From: Paenibacillus zeisoli
GTDB lineage: Bacteria > Bacillota > Bacilli > Paenibacillales > Paenibacillaceae
DNA: 64,000 nt
Assembly (NCBI RefSeq): GCF_003994465.1
Contig: NZ_RZNX01000001.1
Coordinates: 558,001 to 622,000, forward strand
Direction of reading: 5' to 3'
Each line of letters starts with the position of its first letter. Position 1 is the first letter of the stretch. This document shows, piece after piece, positions 17,690-27,190 of this stretch. Both the position numbers and the translations under genes were made by a program. The notes beneath the pieces are model-generated. The model was not told where the DNA came from, did no database searches, and worked only from the letters and a program-made list of their open reading frames with translations.

Positions 17690-19951
17690 TTATTCCACAC
17701 GTTCCAGCTCAAGCTGACCCTTCTCTTTGTCCAGAAGGACAATTCTAGCCTTGTAATCAAGGTCTCCATCCTTGAAGGACAGCAGCTGAGTCTGCCCTTT
17801 CTCAATTAAAGAGGCCAGCATATTATGAGAAATTTTCTTGCCGGAGTATTCCTTCCATATCACAAATCCGCAGCCCTGCTTGAAATGAGTACACCCATAC
17901 CCCTTCTTGCCCTCAATAAGCTGCCCATTGCAGCCGGAACGAGGACATTCACCCAAGGGTACTCGTTCGGCTGGTGCAGTAGCCTTGCCTCTATTGCTGG
18001 AATTACCAGAAGTCTTTGTTGCTTTACCCGTTCTTGGGCCTGCTGAGCTCGCACTTTCACGGGTCCCTCCATTTCGGCTTCGCCCTGTAGGTTGTGCTGC
18101 TCCTTCGAACAGAGACGCGGAAGCCTTAGGCTGACTGCGTACCTTCTCGATGATCGAGACAGTGAACTTCTTCACGTTCTCCATGAATTTCTCTCCGGCA
18201 GCTTCGCCTTTGGAAATTTGATGTAGACGCCGCTCCCACTGACCAGTCATCTCCGGGGAGGTAAGGAGCTCAACACCGGCATGACGGATTAACTCAACCG
18301 CCGTACGGCCTTTCGGCGTAACAGTGATTCTTTTACCCTGCATAGTAATATAACCGACCTTCTTAAGCCGCTCAATCGTTGCTGCACGAGTCGCTGGCGT
18401 TCCAAGCCCCGCATCCTTCATGACCTCGCGAAGCTCTTCATTCTCCAGCTGCTTCCCGGCACTCTCCATAGCCTTTAGGAGGGTTCCTTCGGTATAAGCC
18501 TTGGGTGGCTGAGTTGCTTTCTCCTTAACCTCGGATGATTTACAGAGCACATCCAGGTCCTTGTCCACACTGAAAGGCTCGCTCACAAGCTCTTCCGCTT
18601 CCTCATCCTCGTCCTTCTTCTTGCCCTTGCCACTTGACTTACGTGCCTCTTCAGTTCCTTGACATACTTTCCAGCCCAGAGAAATGAGCTCCTTCACATT
18701 GGTCTTAAAGGTCTCCCTCTCCACTTCAGTAAGTACCATATGCTGTTTGTACTCTGCTGGAGGGTAGAACTGAGACAGGAATCTCCGTATAACCAAGTCG
18801 TATACATTCTGTTCCTCAGAGCTTAACGTGCCAGCACGCTTAAGAGTAGGAAGGATGGCATGGTGATCCTCAACCCGTGCAGGGTTACAGATCGACTTAT
18901 TATTTTTATGAACAAGGGTAGGAGTAGCACCGGCGGCAAGCTCTTGGTAACTGGTTGATTTCAGCATGTGGAGTGCCTTGTGCATACCCTCTATATTCTG
19001 TTCCGTAACATAGTTCGAACTCGTACGCGGATAAGTAATCACTTTATGCTTCTCGTAAAGCGCCTGTGCGATATCCAGGGTCTTCTTGGCCGAGTATCCA
19101 TACTTCGCATTCGCCTCACGCTGCAGGAGGGTTAAGTCATATAGCTTAAAAGGATACTCTTTCGTGTCCTTTACCTCGTACTCCGTAATCCGTCCCTCTT
19201 TGCCTCGAACCTTGTTCGCGATGAGATCAGCCTTCTCCTTATCTGTCATTCTGTCCCCCTGCCAGGACCCGGAATAACTTCGTCCATCCTGCTGGAACTC
19301 TGCCTTGATCTCATAATAAGTGAGCGAGTCGAAGCTTTCTATCTCCTTCTGTCTGTCATAGATTAGCGCAAGTACCGGCGTCTGAACACGTCCAACGGAG
19401 AGCAGCTCCTTATGCTTCGTGGTAAAAGCTCTTGATGCATTCATCCCGACCAGCCAATCGGCCTCGCTTCTCGCTCTTGCGGCAATCGTCAGATTCGCGA
19501 ATTCCGAGCTGTCCTTAAGCTCCGAGAACCCCTTCGCAATGCTCTCTGCGGTCAAATCAGAGATCCACAGCCTTCTGACTGGCTGGGTCATCTTCAGCTG
19601 CTGCTGAATCAAGGCGAAAATATACTGGCCTTCACGCCCAGCATCACAAGCATTTACAATCCGGTCGGACCGCTTGGCCAGTTCACCAATGATTTTAAGC
19701 TGATCCTTCGTCTTTGGATTCGGAACAATCTTAAAGTGCTCAGGAAGAATCGGCAGATCCGAGAAGTTCCACCTTTTATATTTAGGATCATAGGCATCCG
19801 GTTCAGCCAGACCGAGCAGATGGCCAATAGCCCAGGTTATGATATATTGTTCGCCCTCCAGGTAAGACCGGTTATTCTTCGCCTTCGGTTCAATTACAGC
19901 GGCGATTGTCCGTCCCATATCCGGCTTTTCTGCGATTACTAGCGTTTTCAT
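17690..19951 (-). CDS. topB: DNA topoisomerase III
   Basis: This 753-residue type IA topoisomerase has a Toprim domain at the start (AEKPDMGRTIAAVIEP and IVNACDAGREGQYIF), the active-site tyrosine in KVITYPRTSSNYVTEQ and the hinge NASRAFTTKH. The C-terminal zinc-ribbon-like segment holds four cysteines (ECPRSGCNGQ and YGCTHFKQGCGF). It decatenates and relaxes DNA during replication and recombination. An in-frame upstream extension to 20023 is ignored because ATG 19951 gives the canonical MKTLVIAEKP start and has GAGGGGAAG upstream. A low-complexity Ser/Thr/Gly/Lys linker (about 645-690) precedes the ribbon. Confidence 0.95.
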   Translation of the reverse strand: MKTLVIAEKPDMGRTIAAVIEPKAKNNRSYLEGEQYIITWAIGHLLGLAEPDAYDPKYKRWNFSDLPILPEHFKIVPNPKTKDQLKIIGELAKRSDRIVNACDAGREGQYIFALIQQQLKMTQPVRRLWISDLTAESIAKGFSELKDSSEFANLTIAARARSEADWLVGMNASRAFTTKHKELLSVGRVQTPVLALIYDRQKEIESFDSLTYYEIKAEFQQDGRSYSGSWQGDRMTDKEKADLIANKVRGKEGRITEYEVKDTKEYPFKLYDLTLLQREANAKYGYSAKKTLDIAQALYEKHKVITYPRTSSNYVTEQNIEGMHKALHMLKSTSYQELAAGATPTLVHKNNKSICNPARVEDHHAILPTLKRAGTLSSEEQNVYDLVIRRFLSQFYPPAEYKQHMVLTEVERETFKTNVKELISLGWKVCQGTEEARKSSGKGKKKDEDEEAEELVSEPFSVDKDLDVLCKSSEVKEKATQPPKAYTEGTLLKAMESAGKQLENEELREVMKDAGLGTPATRAATIERLKKVGYITMQGKRITVTPKGRTAVELIRHAGVELLTSPEMTGQWERRLHQISKGEAAGEKFMENVKKFTVSIIEKVRSQPKASASLFEGAAQPTGRSRNGGTRESASSAGPRTGKATKTSGNSSNRGKATAPAERVPLGECPRSGCNGQLIEGKKGYGCTHFKQGCGFVIWKEYSGKKISHNMLASLIEKGQTQLLSFKDGDLDYKARIVLLDKEKGQLELERVE

Positions 19952-19987
19952 GGTGAGACGCTTCCCCTCTCCCAGGTCCTTTTCGGC

Positions 19988-20015
19988 AAAAAAAGAGCCG
20001 CGCACAGCGCAGCCC
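19988..20015 (-). terminator. Terminator of gltD
   Basis: On the minus strand the stem GCTGCGC/GCGCGGC with loop TGT is followed by TCTTTTTTT, about 75 bases after the gltD stop. Confidence 0.75.
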
Positions 20016-20089
20016 CGTTGCATTCTATTATTATATCATAATTCATTAGGAGGCATGAACTCTCTGTTCCAGGCCCCCTCATCTAAGAC

Positions 20090-21577
20090 TTAAGCCAGAA
20101 CCGAAGCACCCATCAAAAACTTATCTACTTCACGAGCAGCTTCGCGTCCTTCGTTAATTGCCCATACAACTAGACTTTGACCACGGCGCATGTCGCCTGC
20201 AGCAAATACTTTGTCTGCATTGGTCTTGTACTTGCCGTATTGTGCTTTCACATTGGAACGACGGTCTGTACCGAGCGAGAGTTCATTGATGATTGTATTC
20301 TCAGGCCCATCGAATCCGATCGCGATCAAAGCCATTTGTGCCGGGAAGACACGCTCCGTACCCGGAATTGGCTGATAGATCTTGCGCCCTGTCTCGTCAA
20401 CGATACGCTGAATCTGGATCGTATGAAGCTCTTTGAGATTACCTTCATCATCTCCCACGAATTTCGTAGTCATGATAGAGAATTCACGAGGATCTTCACC
20501 GTAAAGTGCTTTAGCTTCTTCTTGCGCATAATCCAATGTGTATACATTCGGGAATTGCGGCCAAGGATTCTGAATTGGATCACGTTCGAGTGGAGCCTTG
20601 GTGTGCGTACCGAATTGAGTAATACTTCTGCATCCATGACGCAGGGATGTAGCAACACAGTCGGAGCCTGTATCTCCGCCGCCGATAACGATAACGTCTT
20701 TACCTTCTGCAGAGATGTATTGTCCGTCTTGAAGACCGGAATCCAGGTAGCTCTTAATCGTGCTGTTCAGGAAAGGCATTGCATACTGCACACCTTTCAA
20801 GTCGCTGCCTTCAATGTTGAACTCACGCGGCTTGGTAGCTCCACCACAGAGAACAACAGCATCGAACTCGTCAACCAGCTGCTGAGCTGGAATGTCCTTA
20901 CCGATCTCCGTATTGGTTACAAACTTAACCCCTTCCTCAACAAGAAGGTTAACCCGTCTTTCCACAACTGACTTATCCAGCTTCATCGAAGGAATTCCGT
21001 ACATGAGCAGGCCGCCGACACGGTCGGATCTCTCATAGACAGTAACTTCATGTCCAGCCTTGTTCAGTTGAGCCGCACATGCGAGTCCAGCCGGTCCTGA
21101 GCCTACAACCGCGACACGCTTGCCTGTACGTTTCTCAGGCGGTTCTGCAACAACCCATCCTTCCTCAAAGCCTCTCTCAATGATGGCTTCTTCGATGGTC
21201 TTGATCGTAACTGGTTGACCAATCAGCCCCACTGTACAAGAACCTTCACAAGGTGCAGGACAGATCCGTCCTGTGAACTCAGGGAAGTTATTCGTCTTAT
21301 GAAGACGATCGAGTGCATCTTTCCATTGTCCGCGGTAAACCAGGTTATTCCATTCCGGAATCAGGTTATGCACCGGGCAGCCTGAAGTGCCTCCAGTCAT
21401 ATCAATTCCAGTATGGCAGTAAGGTGTACCGCAATCCATACAGCGGGCACCCTGTGTACGTAGTTCCTCTTCCGACATATGTTTATGGAACTCTTCCCAG
21501 TCCTTTACCCGTTCAGAGGGACTGCGGTCTCCCGGAAGCTGTCGTTTGAATTCCATAAACCCCGTAGGTGTAGACAT
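20090..21577 (-). CDS. gltD: Glutamate synthase small subunit
   Basis: The 495-residue NADPH-dependent beta subunit passes electrons to the GltA/GltB large subunit for glutamate synthesis from glutamine and 2-oxoglutarate. The N-terminal cysteine clusters CMDCGTPYCH, SGCPVHNLIPEWN and CPAPCEGSCT bind 4Fe-4S centres. FAD and NADPH sites are seen in VAVVGSGPAGLACAAQL and VIVIGGGDTGSDCVATSL. It has GGGGGAAAAG before the ATG. No large-subunit gene adjoins it here, so its partner lies elsewhere or it serves another amidotransferase-like enzyme. Confidence 0.94.
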   Translation of the reverse strand: MSTPTGFMEFKRQLPGDRSPSERVKDWEEFHKHMSEEELRTQGARCMDCGTPYCHTGIDMTGGTSGCPVHNLIPEWNNLVYRGQWKDALDRLHKTNNFPEFTGRICPAPCEGSCTVGLIGQPVTIKTIEEAIIERGFEEGWVVAEPPEKRTGKRVAVVGSGPAGLACAAQLNKAGHEVTVYERSDRVGGLLMYGIPSMKLDKSVVERRVNLLVEEGVKFVTNTEIGKDIPAQQLVDEFDAVVLCGGATKPREFNIEGSDLKGVQYAMPFLNSTIKSYLDSGLQDGQYISAEGKDVIVIGGGDTGSDCVATSLRHGCRSITQFGTHTKAPLERDPIQNPWPQFPNVYTLDYAQEEAKALYGEDPREFSIMTTKFVGDDEGNLKELHTIQIQRIVDETGRKIYQPIPGTERVFPAQMALIAIGFDGPENTIINELSLGTDRRSNVKAQYGKYKTNADKVFAAGDMRRGQSLVVWAINEGREAAREVDKFLMGASVLA

Positions 21578-21786
21578 CTAACTTTTCCCCCATCTCTTTG
21601 TTTTGCTTATCTATAAGGAATGAGCTAAACCTATCTTCTCTCCAGCTCATCCACAATAAAAAGAACAAATCATACAGAAATCAACTGTTCCCTTTATAAT
21701 AAATGTCGAATTTACCCTGATGTTAAAATATATTATCATTCGGTGCTAATCATATTAATGGACTTTGTCTATAATAATTTGCATTA

Positions 21787-22287
21787 TTACGTAGCTGCTT
21801 TAACGCGTTCATATGTCACAAACCGATACGGATAGCGATTCTTCTCATCCTGAACTCCTTGCACTTCTTCAATAACCTTGAACTCAGACCAATCGAACTT
21901 GGGAAAAATAACATCCCCTTCTATGTCCTCATCAATATAAGTAACAAGAAGCTTATCCGCAAAGGGAAGGAAGTGCTTAAATACTCCCGCTCCGCCAATG
22001 ACCATCAGCTCTTCACCCGGCTTGTGCAGATCCAGCGCCTCCTGAATGGAGTGGATAGTCTCTCCATCGTCCGCAGTATAATGCTCGTCCTGAGTAAGAA
22101 CTACATTACGGCGGCCCGGCAAAGGCTTACTTCCTATAGACTCCCAAGTTTTTCTGCCCATGACCATAGTTTTCCCAAGCGTCTGAGCCTTGAAAAAAGC
22201 CAAATCGGCCGGCAGACGCCAAGGCAGCTGGTTATCCTTACCCATCACACCGCCACGTGCCATTGCCCATATCAGCGTAATTCCCAT
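21787..22287 (-). CDS. dfrA: Dihydrofolate reductase
   Basis: The 166-residue enzyme reduces dihydrofolate with NADPH to regenerate the tetrahydrofolate used by thymidylate synthase. Visible motifs are LIWAMARGGVMGKDNQLPWRLP (seen as VMGKDNQLPWRLPADLAFF), MVMGRKTWESIG, PLPGRRNVVLT and VIGGAGVF. It follows thyA by 56 bases with AGGAGG before the ATG, the usual thyA-dfrA pair. Confidence 0.96.
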   Translation of the reverse strand: MGITLIWAMARGGVMGKDNQLPWRLPADLAFFKAQTLGKTMVMGRKTWESIGSKPLPGRRNVVLTQDEHYTADDGETIHSIQEALDLHKPGEELMVIGGAGVFKHFLPFADKLLVTYIDEDIEGDVIFPKFDWSEFKVIEEVQGVQDEKNRYPYRFVTYERVKAAT

Positions 22288-22343
22288 TAGACCGACCTCC
22301 TGTAATGCGGGAAGTGAACATCTCCCTTACCGCTCTTCTCTAA

Positions 22344-23138
22344 TCAGACTGATACCGCAGCTTTGATGGCCGGATGATGCACGTAATTTACGAATTCAAA
22401 ATCCTCGTAGGTATAATCAAATATAGAATCCGGCTTCCGCTTGATTACCAATTGGGGCAGCTCATAAGGAGTTCGGGTTAACTGAAGGTTCACCTGTTCC
22501 ATATGGTTTGTATAAATGTGCACATCTCCTCCTGACCAAATGAACTCACCGACCTCAAGATCGCATTGCTGGGCCACCATGTGAGTTAATAGAGCATAGC
22601 TTGCAATATTGAATGGAAGACCCAGGAAGGTATCTACAGATCGCATTGTAAGCATGCAGGACAGCTTACCGTCTGCCACATAGAATTGAAATACAAAATG
22701 ACAAGGAGGAAGCTTCATATTCTCAATCTCAGCTACATTCCACGCACTGACCAAATGTCTCCGAGAATCCGGGTTTCGTCTAATCGCCTCAATCACATTA
22801 GAGATCTGATCGATATGCTTACCTTCCGGTGTCTCCCATGCGCGCCACTGCGAGCCATATACTGGACCTAGATCTCCATTCTCATCTGCCCATTCATCCC
22901 ATATTCGAACTCCATGCTCTTTGAGGTATGCAATATTGGTGTCTCCCTTAAGGAACCACAGCAATTCATGTATGACAGACTTCAAATGAATTTTCTTGGT
23001 AGTCACAAGGGGGAAGCCTTTGCTCAAATCAAAGCGAAGCTGACGGCCAAACACGGAAATCGTGCCGGTCCCTGTCCGGTCATCCTTCCTTGTACCATGA
23101 TCTTTAATATCCTGAAGTAAATCCAAATAATTTTGCAC
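22344..23138 (-). CDS. thyA: Thymidylate synthase
   Basis: The 264-residue ThyA converts dUMP to dTMP with methylene-tetrahydrofolate. It shows [20 protein letters not shown], the catalytic Cys in [13 protein letters not shown], and [14 protein letters not shown] and GDVHIYTNH. Translation starts at GTG 23138 with GGAGGTG eight bases upstream. It is first of a two-gene transcript with dfrA. Confidence 0.97.
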   Translation of the reverse strand: MQNYLDLLQDIKDHGTRKDDRTGTGTISVFGRQLRFDLSKGFPLVTTKKIHLKSVIHELLWFLKGDTNIAYLKEHGVRIWDEWADENGDLGPVYGSQWRAWETPEGKHIDQISNVIEAIRRNPDSRRHLVSAWNVAEIENMKLPPCHFVFQFYVADGKLSCMLTMRSVDTFLGLPFNIASYALLTHMVAQQCDLEVGEFIWSGGDVHIYTNHMEQVNLQLTRTPYELPQLVIKRKPDSIFDYTYEDFEFVNYVHHPAIKAAVSV

Positions 23139-23169
23139 AGAACCACACCTCCGACTTTCCCTCTAATGT

Positions 23170-23199
23170 AATATATCACGTGGCTGCCTATCTTGTTAA
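23170..23199 (-). promoter_or_regulatory. Likely thyA promoter
   Basis: TTAACA and TATATT are spaced by 18 bases, about 30 bases upstream of the GTG start. Confidence 0.6.
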
Positions 23200-23205
23200 C
23201 AGACA

Positions 23206-23244
23206 AAAAAAAGAAAGGCAAGAACGCCAGTACGTTCTTGCCTT
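23206..23244 (-). terminator. Terminator of the pdh operon
   Basis: On the minus strand the stem AAGGCAAGAACG/CGTTCTTGCCTT is followed by a T-rich tail, about 55 bases after the pdhD stop. Confidence 0.88.
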
Positions 23245-23300
23245 AAAAAATTCACATTTGCTTAAGAGACCTATGATTGAATACACAGGCTACATGAAGA

Positions 23301-24716
23301 TTAACGAGACAATACGTGGATCGGATGACCTTCAACAAGTTCTGCTGTTTCCATAACAATTTCACCAAGTGTTGGGTGAGCATGTACGGTAAGGGAGATA
23401 TCTTCAAGAGTTGCTCCCATTTCGACAGCAAGACCAAGTTCAGCGATCAAGTTGGAAGCTTCAATACCTACGATTTGAGCGCCGAGAACCACATTGTTCT
23501 CTTCGTTAGCTACGATCTTGATAAAGCCATCAGGTGCGTTCAGGGAAGTTGCACGGCCATTACCCGCAAACGGGAATTTACCGGCTTTCACTTTATAACC
23601 CTTCTCCTTGGCTTCTTTCTCCGTGTAACCTACGCTGGAGCATTCAGGATCTGTAAATACAACCGCAGGCATAGCTTTGTAATCAACTACAGACGGAAGT
23701 CCGGAGATCGCTTCAGCTGCCACTTTACCTTCGTAAGAGGCTTTATGAGCCAGAGCAAGACCTGGAACAATATCGCCGATAGCGAAAATTTTCGGATTGC
23801 TGGTACGGCCTTGGTGATCGACTTTGACAAGACCACGGTCAGTCAATTCTACACCTGCAAGATCAAGACCCAGATCCCCATCGGTATTTGGACGGCGTCC
23901 AACAGTTACCAGAAGGTAATCCGCAGTTACTTCTTTGTTCTCTCCATTAACGGAGTATTTCACAGTAACGTTCTTGTCTGTTTGCTCAGCACTTTCAGCT
24001 TTTGCATTTGTAACGATTTCGATGCCTGTCTTCTCCATGCTTTTAGCAACAAGACGGGTCATGTCTTTGTCAAAGCCAGGAAGCACAGTATCCAGACCTT
24101 CGATGATCGTTACTTTCGTACCGAATTTGGAGAACATTTGACCAAGCTCGGCGCCGATATATCCACCACCGATAACAACAAGGCTTGAAGGAATTTCTTC
24201 AAGCTGCAAAGCTTCAGTAGAAGAAAGGATACGTCCGCCAAATGGGAACGGCTTAAGTTCGATTGGACGGGAACCTGTTGCCAGAATGCAGTGTTTGAAG
24301 CGGTAACGTGGAGATTCATGATCATTGAACGCGCGAGCTTCGTTCTCGTTGATGAACATTACTTCACCACTAAATACCTCAACCTTGTTCCCTTTCAGCA
24401 GTCCGCCAACACCTTGTGTCATTTTCTTCACAACACCGTTCTTAAAAGCTTGTGTCTTGGAGAAGTCAACTTTCACGTTGTCAGCAGAAATACCGAATGC
24501 ATCGCCATGCTTGGCAGCTTCAAATTGATGAGCTGCCGAGATCAGGGCTTTGGAAGGAATACATCCACGGTTCAAACATACACCGCCGAGTTCCGATTTA
24601 TCTACGATAATTACCTTTTGTCCAAGCTGAGCAGCACGAATGGCTGCTACATAACCGCCGGGGCCGGCACCAACTACTAATGTATCGATATCAAGAGAAG
24701 CGTCTCCTACTACCAT
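23301..24716 (-). CDS. pdhD: Dihydrolipoyl dehydrogenase (PDH E3)
   Basis: The 471-residue flavoprotein reoxidises the dihydrolipoyl group of E2 with NAD+. It has the FAD motif VVGAGPGGYVAAIRAAQLG, the redox disulfide GGVCLNRGCIPSKAL, the NAD motif VVIGGGYIGAELGQMFSKFG, and the C-terminal His-Glu dyad in TVHAHPTLGEIVMETAE. It is the last of four pdh genes. Its ribosome binding site overlaps the pdhC stop region. Confidence 0.97.
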   Translation of the reverse strand: MVVGDASLDIDTLVVGAGPGGYVAAIRAAQLGQKVIIVDKSELGGVCLNRGCIPSKALISAAHQFEAAKHGDAFGISADNVKVDFSKTQAFKNGVVKKMTQGVGGLLKGNKVEVFSGEVMFINENEARAFNDHESPRYRFKHCILATGSRPIELKPFPFGGRILSSTEALQLEEIPSSLVVIGGGYIGAELGQMFSKFGTKVTIIEGLDTVLPGFDKDMTRLVAKSMEKTGIEIVTNAKAESAEQTDKNVTVKYSVNGENKEVTADYLLVTVGRRPNTDGDLGLDLAGVELTDRGLVKVDHQGRTSNPKIFAIGDIVPGLALAHKASYEGKVAAEAISGLPSVVDYKAMPAVVFTDPECSSVGYTEKEAKEKGYKVKAGKFPFAGNGRATSLNAPDGFIKIVANEENNVVLGAQIVGIEASNLIAELGLAVEMGATLEDISLTVHAHPTLGEIVMETAELVEGHPIHVLSR

Positions 24717-24719
24717 TTC

Positions 24720-26042
24720 TTACACCTCCATAACCAACAGCTCTGGATTAGCGAGCAGTGATTTAATGTAGTTCATAAAGTTCTGAGCTGTTGCACCATC
24801 GATCAGACGGTGGTCAAAGCTTAAGGAAAGAGCCATAACTGGCGCTACAACAATTTCACCATTCTTCACAACTGGTTTCTCAGAAATACGTCCTGTACCA
24901 AGAATAGCTACCTCAGGGTAGTTGATAATTGGTGTGAAGAACATACCGCCAGCGGATCCAATGTTAGAGATAGAGATTGTGCTGCCTTTCATTTCAGAAG
25001 CGCTGAGCTTGCCATCACGACCGCGAGCTGCTAGATCACGAATCGCATCCGCAATCATCCAGATGCTCTTACGATCAGCATCCTTGATTACTGGAACGAT
25101 CAAGCCGTTATCTGTATCTGTTGCAATACCGATATCATAGTGCTTCTTGTAGACGATTTCGCCAGCCTCTTCGTCGATGGAAGCGTTAAGTGCAGGGTAT
25201 TGACGCGATGCTGCAACCAATGCTTTAACGATAAATGGAAGGTAAGTCACTTTAGTGCCTTTCTTCTCAGCAATTGGCTTCATGCGTGTACGGAATGCAA
25301 CTAGCTCAGTTACGTCTACTTCGTCCATAATAGTAACGTGTGGAGCTGTGTATGCGGATTTAACCATAGCATTCGAAATTGCCTTACGGATACCTTTGAA
25401 TGGAACGCGTTCTTCTTCAACGTGAGCATTACCAGCAGCCGCTGCCGCAGGAGCCGATTTAGCTTCAGTCTTCGCTTCCACAGCTGCAGGAGCAGAAGCT
25501 GCTGCACCGCCGCCATTCTTAAAGGCTTCTACATCTTCACGAGTAATCTTGCCAGCAGTACCTGTTCCGCTTACTTGGGACAAGTCTATGCCTTGCTCAC
25601 GAGCGAACTTGCGCACGCTTGGTGTAGCGAGAACTTCTTTGTTAGGAGCCGCTGGAGCAGGTGTTCCTGCTGCCCCACCCTGTTTAGCTTCAGCAGGGCT
25701 GTCGGAAGCTGGTGATGAAGTCGTATCCGCTCCACCTTTTGCCGCATCCGCTTCTTGGCTGCCATGTTGTTCAGGAGCTGGTTCCTGATCTGGAACTTCA
25801 CCTTCTGCATCAATAATAGCAACTACATCGCCTACGCGGAAGATTGCACCATCTTTACCGAATACTTCTTGGACAGTACCATTTACCGGACAAGGAACTT
25901 CAACTACAGCCTTGTCGTTCTGCACTTCCATAATGATGTCATCGTCGGTTACTTTATCTCCCGGCTTGATGTGCATTTTGATAATTTCGCCTTCATGCAG
26001 ACCTTCACCGAGTTCCGGGAAACGATATTCAAATTTTGCCAC
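24720..26042 (-). CDS. pdhC: Dihydrolipoamide acetyltransferase (PDH E2)
   Basis: The 440-residue E2 core has one lipoyl domain (about 1-80, lipoyl Lys in EVQNDKAVVEVP), an Ala/Pro-rich linker, a peripheral-subunit-binding domain (LATPSVRKFAREQGID...GTAGKITREDVE), a second Ala-rich linker and the catalytic domain with SLSFDHRLIDGATAQNF. It forms the scaffold of the pyruvate dehydrogenase complex. It begins at GTG 26042 with GGGAGGT upstream. Confidence 0.97.
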   Translation of the reverse strand: MAKFEYRFPELGEGLHEGEIIKMHIKPGDKVTDDDIIMEVQNDKAVVEVPCPVNGTVQEVFGKDGAIFRVGDVVAIIDAEGEVPDQEPAPEQHGSQEADAAKGGADTTSSPASDSPAEAKQGGAAGTPAPAAPNKEVLATPSVRKFAREQGIDLSQVSGTGTAGKITREDVEAFKNGGGAAASAPAAVEAKTEAKSAPAAAAAGNAHVEEERVPFKGIRKAISNAMVKSAYTAPHVTIMDEVDVTELVAFRTRMKPIAEKKGTKVTYLPFIVKALVAASRQYPALNASIDEEAGEIVYKKHYDIGIATDTDNGLIVPVIKDADRKSIWMIADAIRDLAARGRDGKLSASEMKGSTISISNIGSAGGMFFTPIINYPEVAILGTGRISEKPVVKNGEIVVAPVMALSLSFDHRLIDGATAQNFMNYIKSLLANPELLVMEV

Positions 26043-26072
26043 CTAGAGGACCTCCCTTTAGTTCGTTAAAAA

Positions 26073-27053
26073 TTAAAATTCGAGTACTTTGTTCACTGCT
26101 GTAATGACGCGTGCTGGTGAAGGAAGCCATTGATCTTCAATTTGAGCAAATGGATACACAGTATCCGGACCAGCTACACGAAGAACTGGAGCTTCAAGGT
26201 GAAGGATAGCTTTCTCGTTGATTTGAGCAATGATTTCTGCAGCCATACCCGCAGATTTCTGTGCTTCCTGAACCACGATAGCACGGTTGGTTTTCTTAAT
26301 CGAAGCCACAATCGTGTCAATATCAAGAGGAACCAGGGTGCGCAGGTCGATAACCTCGGCTTTAATGCCTTTTGTTTTCTCAAGTTCTTCCGCTGCTTTA
26401 ACCGCAGTGTGTACCATAAGTCCGTAAGCGATAATGGTAACATCAGAACCCTCTTTTACAATGTTAGCTTTACCCAGTTCCACAGTGTATTCACCATCAG
26501 GTACTTCAGCGCGGAACGCATGGTAAAGGTTAAGGTGCTCCATGTAGAATACAGGGTCATTATCGCGGATTGCGGAAATCATAAGACCTTTTGCATCGTA
26601 AGGGTTGGAAGGAATTACAAGTTTGATACCCGGAGTTTGAGCAATCAAACCTTCCAGGGAATCCGTATGAAGCTCAGCCGCTTTAACACCGCCGCCAAAT
26701 GGTGTACGGAATACGACTGGTGCGTTGTATCGACCACCGGAGCGGTAACGCAGACGAGCAGCTTGAACCAGGATTTGGTCAAGAGCTTCAAAAATAAAAC
26801 CTACAAACTGAATCTCGGCCACAGGACGGAAGCCCTGAATTCCAAGACCAAAAGCCAAACCGCCAATTGCGGATTCAGCCAGCGGCGTATCGAATACGCG
26901 CTCTTCTCCAAATTCCTTTTGCAAACCTTCGGTTGCACGGAATACCCCACCCACGTTACCTACGTCTTCCCCGAAAAGCAGGACGTTGGCATCGCGGTTC
27001 AATTCCACGCGCAGTGCATCGCGGATCGCTTCTTTCATGTTCATTTGTGCCAT
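26073..27053 (-). CDS. pdhB: Pyruvate dehydrogenase E1 component, beta subunit
   Basis: This is a 326-residue E1-beta with the transketolase-like pyrimidine-binding domain ([43 protein letters not shown]) and a C-terminal transketolase domain ([17 protein letters not shown]). It pairs with PdhA to bind thiamine pyrophosphate. AGGAGG lies ahead of the ATG. It is separated from pdhA by a structured 137-base spacer. Confidence 0.97.
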   Translation of the reverse strand: MAQMNMKEAIRDALRVELNRDANVLLFGEDVGNVGGVFRATEGLQKEFGEERVFDTPLAESAIGGLAFGLGIQGFRPVAEIQFVGFIFEALDQILVQAARLRYRSGGRYNAPVVFRTPFGGGVKAAELHTDSLEGLIAQTPGIKLVIPSNPYDAKGLMISAIRDNDPVFYMEHLNLYHAFRAEVPDGEYTVELGKANIVKEGSDVTIIAYGLMVHTAVKAAEELEKTKGIKAEVIDLRTLVPLDIDTIVASIKKTNRAIVVQEAQKSAGMAAEIIAQINEKAILHLEAPVLRVAGPDTVYPFAQIEDQWLPSPARVITAVNKVLEF

Positions 27054-27116
27054 TGCTAGATATCCTCCTAAAAGTCAGGTTTGATTCCTGAAATCATATG
27101 AATACGCTTCGTAACA

Positions 27117-27176
27117 GCCGGTACAACCGGCATTGCAAGAACTCCCCCGTCCGATCACGATCTTACTCTGGGGAGT
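27117..27176 (-). other. Two hairpins in the pdhA-pdhB spacer
   Basis: On the minus strand ACTCCCC...GGGGGAGT (27141-27176, loop of about 20 bases with GATC repeats) is followed by GCCGGTTGTACCGGC (27117-27131). Neither has a T-run, so they may mark mRNA processing or stability sites. Confidence 0.5.
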
Positions 27177-27190
27177 CTAAAGGCTCTATA

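Noticed and set aside
20177-20971. A 264-residue plus-strand frame opposite gltD
   Set aside because: Antisense of a conserved gene, no domain seen.
21578-21786. Riboswitch or small RNA upstream of gltD
   Set aside because: The stretch is AT-rich with no conserved block or GC-rich stem.
23316-24188. A 290-residue plus-strand frame opposite pdhD
   Set aside because: Antisense shadow of the dihydrolipoyl dehydrogenase gene, Cys- and Phe-rich, no recognised domain.
26130-27059. A 309-residue plus-strand frame opposite pdhB
   Set aside because: Antisense shadow of pdhB with no domain and no ribosome site.
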